DNA from: DATGIQ01 sp035295665
GTDB lineage: Bacteria > Planctomycetota > Planctomycetia > Gemmatales > Gemmataceae
Direction of reading: 5' to 3'
Assembly (NCBI GenBank): GCA_035295665.1
Contig: DATGIQ010000400.1
Span: 1-26,135 of the forward strand
Length of the DNA: 26,135 bases
Positions within the stretch are counted from its first letter, which is position 1; each line of letters starts with the position of its first letter. The notes below the pieces were generated by a model. The model saw only the letters and a list, made by a program, of their open reading frames with translations, did not search any database and had not been told where the DNA came from. Made by a program: the position numbers and the translations under genes. Below are positions 23,609 to 26,135 of the stretch, piece by piece.

Positions 23609-25582
23609 GTGGCTGAAGGTGAAAAAGTTATCGGTATCGATCTCGGTACCACGAATTCTGTTGTGGCCGTCATGGAAGGGGGCGAAGTCAAGGTGATTCC
23701 CAACCAGGAAGGGAACCGTCTCACACCCAGTGTGGTGGCGTTCACGGACAAGGGAGACCGCCTCGTAGGAGATCCTGCCAAGCGGCAAGCGATCACCAAC
23801 GCCCGGCGTACTGTCTATTCGATCAAGCGTTTCATGGGCCGGCGCCATAATGAGGTCATGAGCGAGGAAAAGCTCGTGCCGTACAAGATCGTGGGCGGCG
23901 CCAATGAACTGGTCAAGGTGGATATCGACGGCAAGCAGTATACGCCGCCCGAGATCTCCGCGATGATCCTGCGCAAGCTCAAGGAGGCAGCCGAAGCATA
24001 CCTGGGCCATACCGTCCGCAAGGCGATCGTCACCGTGCCGGCATATTTCAACGATGCCCAACGGCAGGCGACGATGGACGCCGCCCAGATTGCCGGCTTT
24101 GATACCGAATGGGAAATTGAGGATCCCAAGACCGGCAAGAAGTCGCGTCAGCGAATGCGCATCATCAACGAGCCGACCGCCGCCTCGCTGGCTTATGGGC
24201 TGGACAAGAAGAAGAACGAAAAGATCGCGGTCTTCGACCTTGGCGGCGGCACGTTCGATATCTCGATTCTGGATGTTGGCGACGGTGTGTTCGAGGTCAA
24301 GGCGACCAATGGCGATACCCATCTGGGTGGTGACGACTTTGATCAGGTCTTGATCGACTACATTGCCGACGAGTTCAAGAAGGAAAACAGCATCGATCTG
24401 CGCAAGGATCAGATGGCTCTCCAGCGACTGAAGGAGGCCGCGGAGCGGGCCAAGAAAGACCTGTCGCAGTCCACGACCACGGACGTCAACCTGCCGTTCA
24501 TCACGGCCGATGCCTCGGGCCCGAAGCATCTCCAAATGTCCCTTACTCGGGCCAAGTTTGAGCAGCTGGTGGACCATTTGATCGAGCGCTGCCGTGGTCC
24601 GGTACTGCGCGCCTTGCAAGACGCCGGCTACAAGACCAGTGATATCGACGAGGTGGTCTTGGTCGGCGGAATGACCCGCGTTCCCAAGGTACAAGCTTTG
24701 GTCAAGGAAGTCTTCGGCAAGGAAGGCCACAAGGGCGTCAACCCTGATGAAGTCGTGGCCGTTGGAGCCGCGATCCAGGGTGCTCAGCTGATGCTGGGGA
24801 GCAAGGCTGAAGTGTTGCTCTTGGATGTGACGCCGCTCTCCCTGGGCATCGAGACTCTGGGGGGGGTGTTGACCAAGCTCATCGAGCGGAACACCACCAT
24901 TCCAACCACCAAGAAGGAGACGTTTTCGACGGCCGAGGACAATCAGACGGCGGTGACGATCCGTGTCTTCCAGGGGGAGAGTCCCATCGCCGAAAGCGCG
25001 AGCAATCGCCTGCTCGGACAGTTCAACCTCGAGGATATTCCTCCGGCTCCGCGCGGGATCCCGAAGATCGAGGTCTCTTTCGATATCGATCACAACGGTA
25101 TTCTGCACGTTTCGGCCAAGGATTTGGGCACTGGCAAGGAGAAAAAGATCCGCATCGAAAGCTCCAGCGGGCTTAGCTCCGGGGACGTCGATCGGATGCG
25201 GCGCGAGGCCGATTCCCATGCCGAGGAGGATCGTAAGAAACGCGAGCTGATCGACGCCCGCAATCAGGCGGATCAAATGATCTACCAGATGGAAAAGCTG
25301 CTCCGCGATAACAAGGACAAAGTTTCGGCCGCCGACTCGGCTCCCATTCAATCCGCGATTGAACGTGTCAAGCAAGCGGCGAGCAAAGACGATGTGAACG
25401 CCATCCGGCAGGCGATCGACGAGCTTCAGCAAGCCTCGCATGCCATGGCGCAACATCTGTACTCCCGTCAGCAAGGGCCGGGCGGCGGGCCGACTCCTGG
25501 CGCGGAACCGACCAGCGACGGCCGGACAAAAGCGGAGGGCAAGGAAGACGTCATTGACGCCGAGTTTGAAGTGAAGAAGTGA
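23609..25582 (+). CDS. dnaK: Chaperone protein DnaK (Hsp70)
   Basis: A 657-residue Hsp70. ATPase domain: phosphate-1 IGIDLGTTNS (8-17), VTVPAYFND, RIINEPTAA, phosphate-2 FDLGGGTFD (209 on), VGGMTRVPKVQ. Substrate domain: DVTPLSLGIETLGG, then a helical lid and a Gly/Pro-rich tail ending in the conserved EDVIDAEFEV, the C-terminal motif of DnaJ-partnered DnaKs. Compared with E. coli DnaK, the segment between IAG and RIINEPT is 20 residues instead of 4, adding a charged stretch (WEIEDPKTGKKSRQRM) at about 168-183. Starts with GTG behind AAAGGAG. No grpE or dnaJ is next to it and no CIRCE precedes it, so it is a solitary dnaK; other copies may exist elsewhere, as is common in planctomycetes. Terminated by the hairpin at 25610. 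Confidence 0.97.
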   Translation: MAEGEKVIGIDLGTTNSVVAVMEGGEVKVIPNQEGNRLTPSVVAFTDKGDRLVGDPAKRQAITNARRTVYSIKRFMGRRHNEVMSEEKLVPYKIVGGANELVKVDIDGKQYTPPEISAMILRKLKEAAEAYLGHTVRKAIVTVPAYFNDAQRQATMDAAQIAGFDTEWEIEDPKTGKKSRQRMRIINEPTAASLAYGLDKKKNEKIAVFDLGGGTFDISILDVGDGVFEVKATNGDTHLGGDDFDQVLIDYIADEFKKENSIDLRKDQMALQRLKEAAERAKKDLSQSTTTDVNLPFITADASGPKHLQMSLTRAKFEQLVDHLIERCRGPVLRALQDAGYKTSDIDEVVLVGGMTRVPKVQALVKEVFGKEGHKGVNPDEVVAVGAAIQGAQLMLGSKAEVLLLDVTPLSLGIETLGGVLTKLIERNTTIPTTKKETFSTAEDNQTAVTIRVFQGESPIAESASNRLLGQFNLEDIPPAPRGIPKIEVSFDIDHNGILHVSAKDLGTGKEKKIRIESSSGLSSGDVDRMRREADSHAEEDRKKRELIDARNQADQMIYQMEKLLRDNKDKVSAADSAPIQSAIERVKQAASKDDVNAIRQAIDELQQASHAMAQHLYSRQQGPGGGPTPGAEPTSDGRTKAEGKEDVIDAEFEVKK

Positions 25583-25609
25583 TCACGCTGGAAGGTGAAG
25601 AGGTGTGAG

Positions 25610-25656
25610 CGGGCAAGGGGATGCACTGGGTGTTCCCCTTGCCCGTTTGCTTTTCT
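25610..25656 (+). terminator. Intrinsic terminator of dnaK
   Basis: CGGGCAAGGGGA (25610-25621) pairs perfectly with TCCCCTTGCCCG (25634-25645) around a 12-base loop, followed by the T-rich tail TTTGCTTTTCT. It begins 27 bases after the dnaK stop. Confidence 0.85.
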
Positions 25657-25735
25657 CTCACGAGCTTGCGTTTAGAGTTCGGCCATCGGCTTTGAGCCCA
25701 AAACGTAAGCATCACAAGGATTCTTGAAACAGTTC

Positions 25736-26135
25736 TCAGTGAATCACGAAGTGGAACACGACATATCCCGCGTTCCCGCCGCCGTCGAAGTAATCATTAT
25801 TTCCGCCCGGACCGCCGTCGATGATGCCGTATAGCGCCGTGACATGGTCAGCGGTGACGGTATTCTTGCCGGCTCCGAGATAGACCAGGAGCTGGACCCC
25901 AATCTGGAGATGGGAAAGCACGATGGTATTATTTCCCGCTCCAGCGGTGAGGGTGAGGTTGGTGCGGATGCTATCGTCTTCCAGGTCGAAGGAAGGATTG
26001 CCGGTGCTCCCCGTCTGCAAGAGGTTCAGGCTGGCGACACTGCTTGCCTTCACCGTCACTCCTTGTGCATTGTCCCCCAGCGTGATGCTGAGATCACTGG
26101 CGCTGGTGGTATCGAGGACGCTAAGCAAGGCGTTG
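25736..26135 (-). CDS. C-terminal part of a repeat-rich, probably extracellular protein (cut by the right edge)
   Basis: The frame is open from the right edge to the TGA at 25736-25738, giving at least 133 residues of the C-terminus; the start is outside the window. It is rich in Asn, Gly, Thr and Asp, with repeated motifs such as GAGNNTIVL, GAGKNTVTAD and DGGPGGNNDYFDGGGN. These resemble the turn-and-strand repeats of parallel beta-helix or calcium-binding surface proteins of planctomycetes. No catalytic motif is visible. It converges on dnaK, with the terminator at 25610 between them. I cannot name a family. Confidence 0.7.
   Translation of the reverse strand, partial: NALLSVLDTTSASDLSITLGDNAQGVTVKASSVASLNLLQTGSTGNPSFDLEDDSIRTNLTLTAGAGNNTIVLSHLQIGVQLLVYLGAGKNTVTADHVTALYGIIDGGPGGNNDYFDGGGNAGYVVFHFVIH

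Noticed and set aside
23585..25474. 629-residue open frame antisense to dnaK
   Set aside because: Long frames opposite hsp70 genes are a well-known codon-usage artefact. It has no ribosome binding site or family resemblance, and the sense frame is unmistakably DnaK.

Overview
The window looks like chromosomal DNA from a planctomycete, probably a Gemmatales/Isosphaerales-type organism (inference). Support: a gene pair encoding a planctomycete-type cytochrome c/DUF1549/DUF1553 protein and a Tat-exported DUF1501 protein; an N-terminal LEPR-XLL-like motif on a secreted peptidase; high G+C; many exported hydrolases; long unlinked transcription units. I see no tRNA, rRNA, CRISPR array, insertion sequence or phage gene.

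Layout. 1-505: mostly non-coding, with a possible gene start running off the left edge and a stem-loop. 506-7218: catabolic/exported functions: an SMP-30/gluconolactonase-like protein (-), divergent from the PSD1 + DUF1501 pair (+), then a convergent D-aminoacylase-like amidohydrolase (-). 7512-9455: a short MutS2 without its Smr domain (-). 9674-16065: plus-strand single genes: an exported fusion of a metallo-beta-lactamase-fold hydrolase with a D-2-hydroxyacid dehydrogenase, a GtrB/ArnC-like glycosyltransferase, a sedolisin (S53) lacking a propeptide, a 31-bp inverted repeat, and dihydrolipoyl dehydrogenase.

16161-22919 is a run of eight minus-strand genes that reads as an operon, in transcription order pheA (chorismate mutase/prephenate dehydratase), aroF (DAHP synthase), tpiA, secG, yicC, gmk, rpoZ and an unknown membrane protein. 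A good sigma70-type promoter lies in front of pheA. tpiA overlaps aroF by ATGA and rpoZ overlaps gmk by 11 bases. The gap between pheA and aroF is almost filled by a hairpin built from 7-base repeats. The run combines the entry step and the Phe branch of aromatic synthesis with housekeeping functions (glycolysis, secretion, RNA turnover, GMP phosphorylation, RNA polymerase).

22987-23608 is a long non-coding stretch ahead of a solitary dnaK (23609-25582), which carries an unusual insertion in its ATPase domain and ends at a clear intrinsic terminator. The right edge cuts a minus-strand repeat-rich, probably extracellular protein.

Most of the window is ordinary for the lineage. The items best worth a second look are the exported hydrolase-dehydrogenase fusion, the two roughly 30-bp hairpin repeats of different sequence, the pro-less sedolisin, and the membrane protein at the end of the gmk-rpoZ operon.
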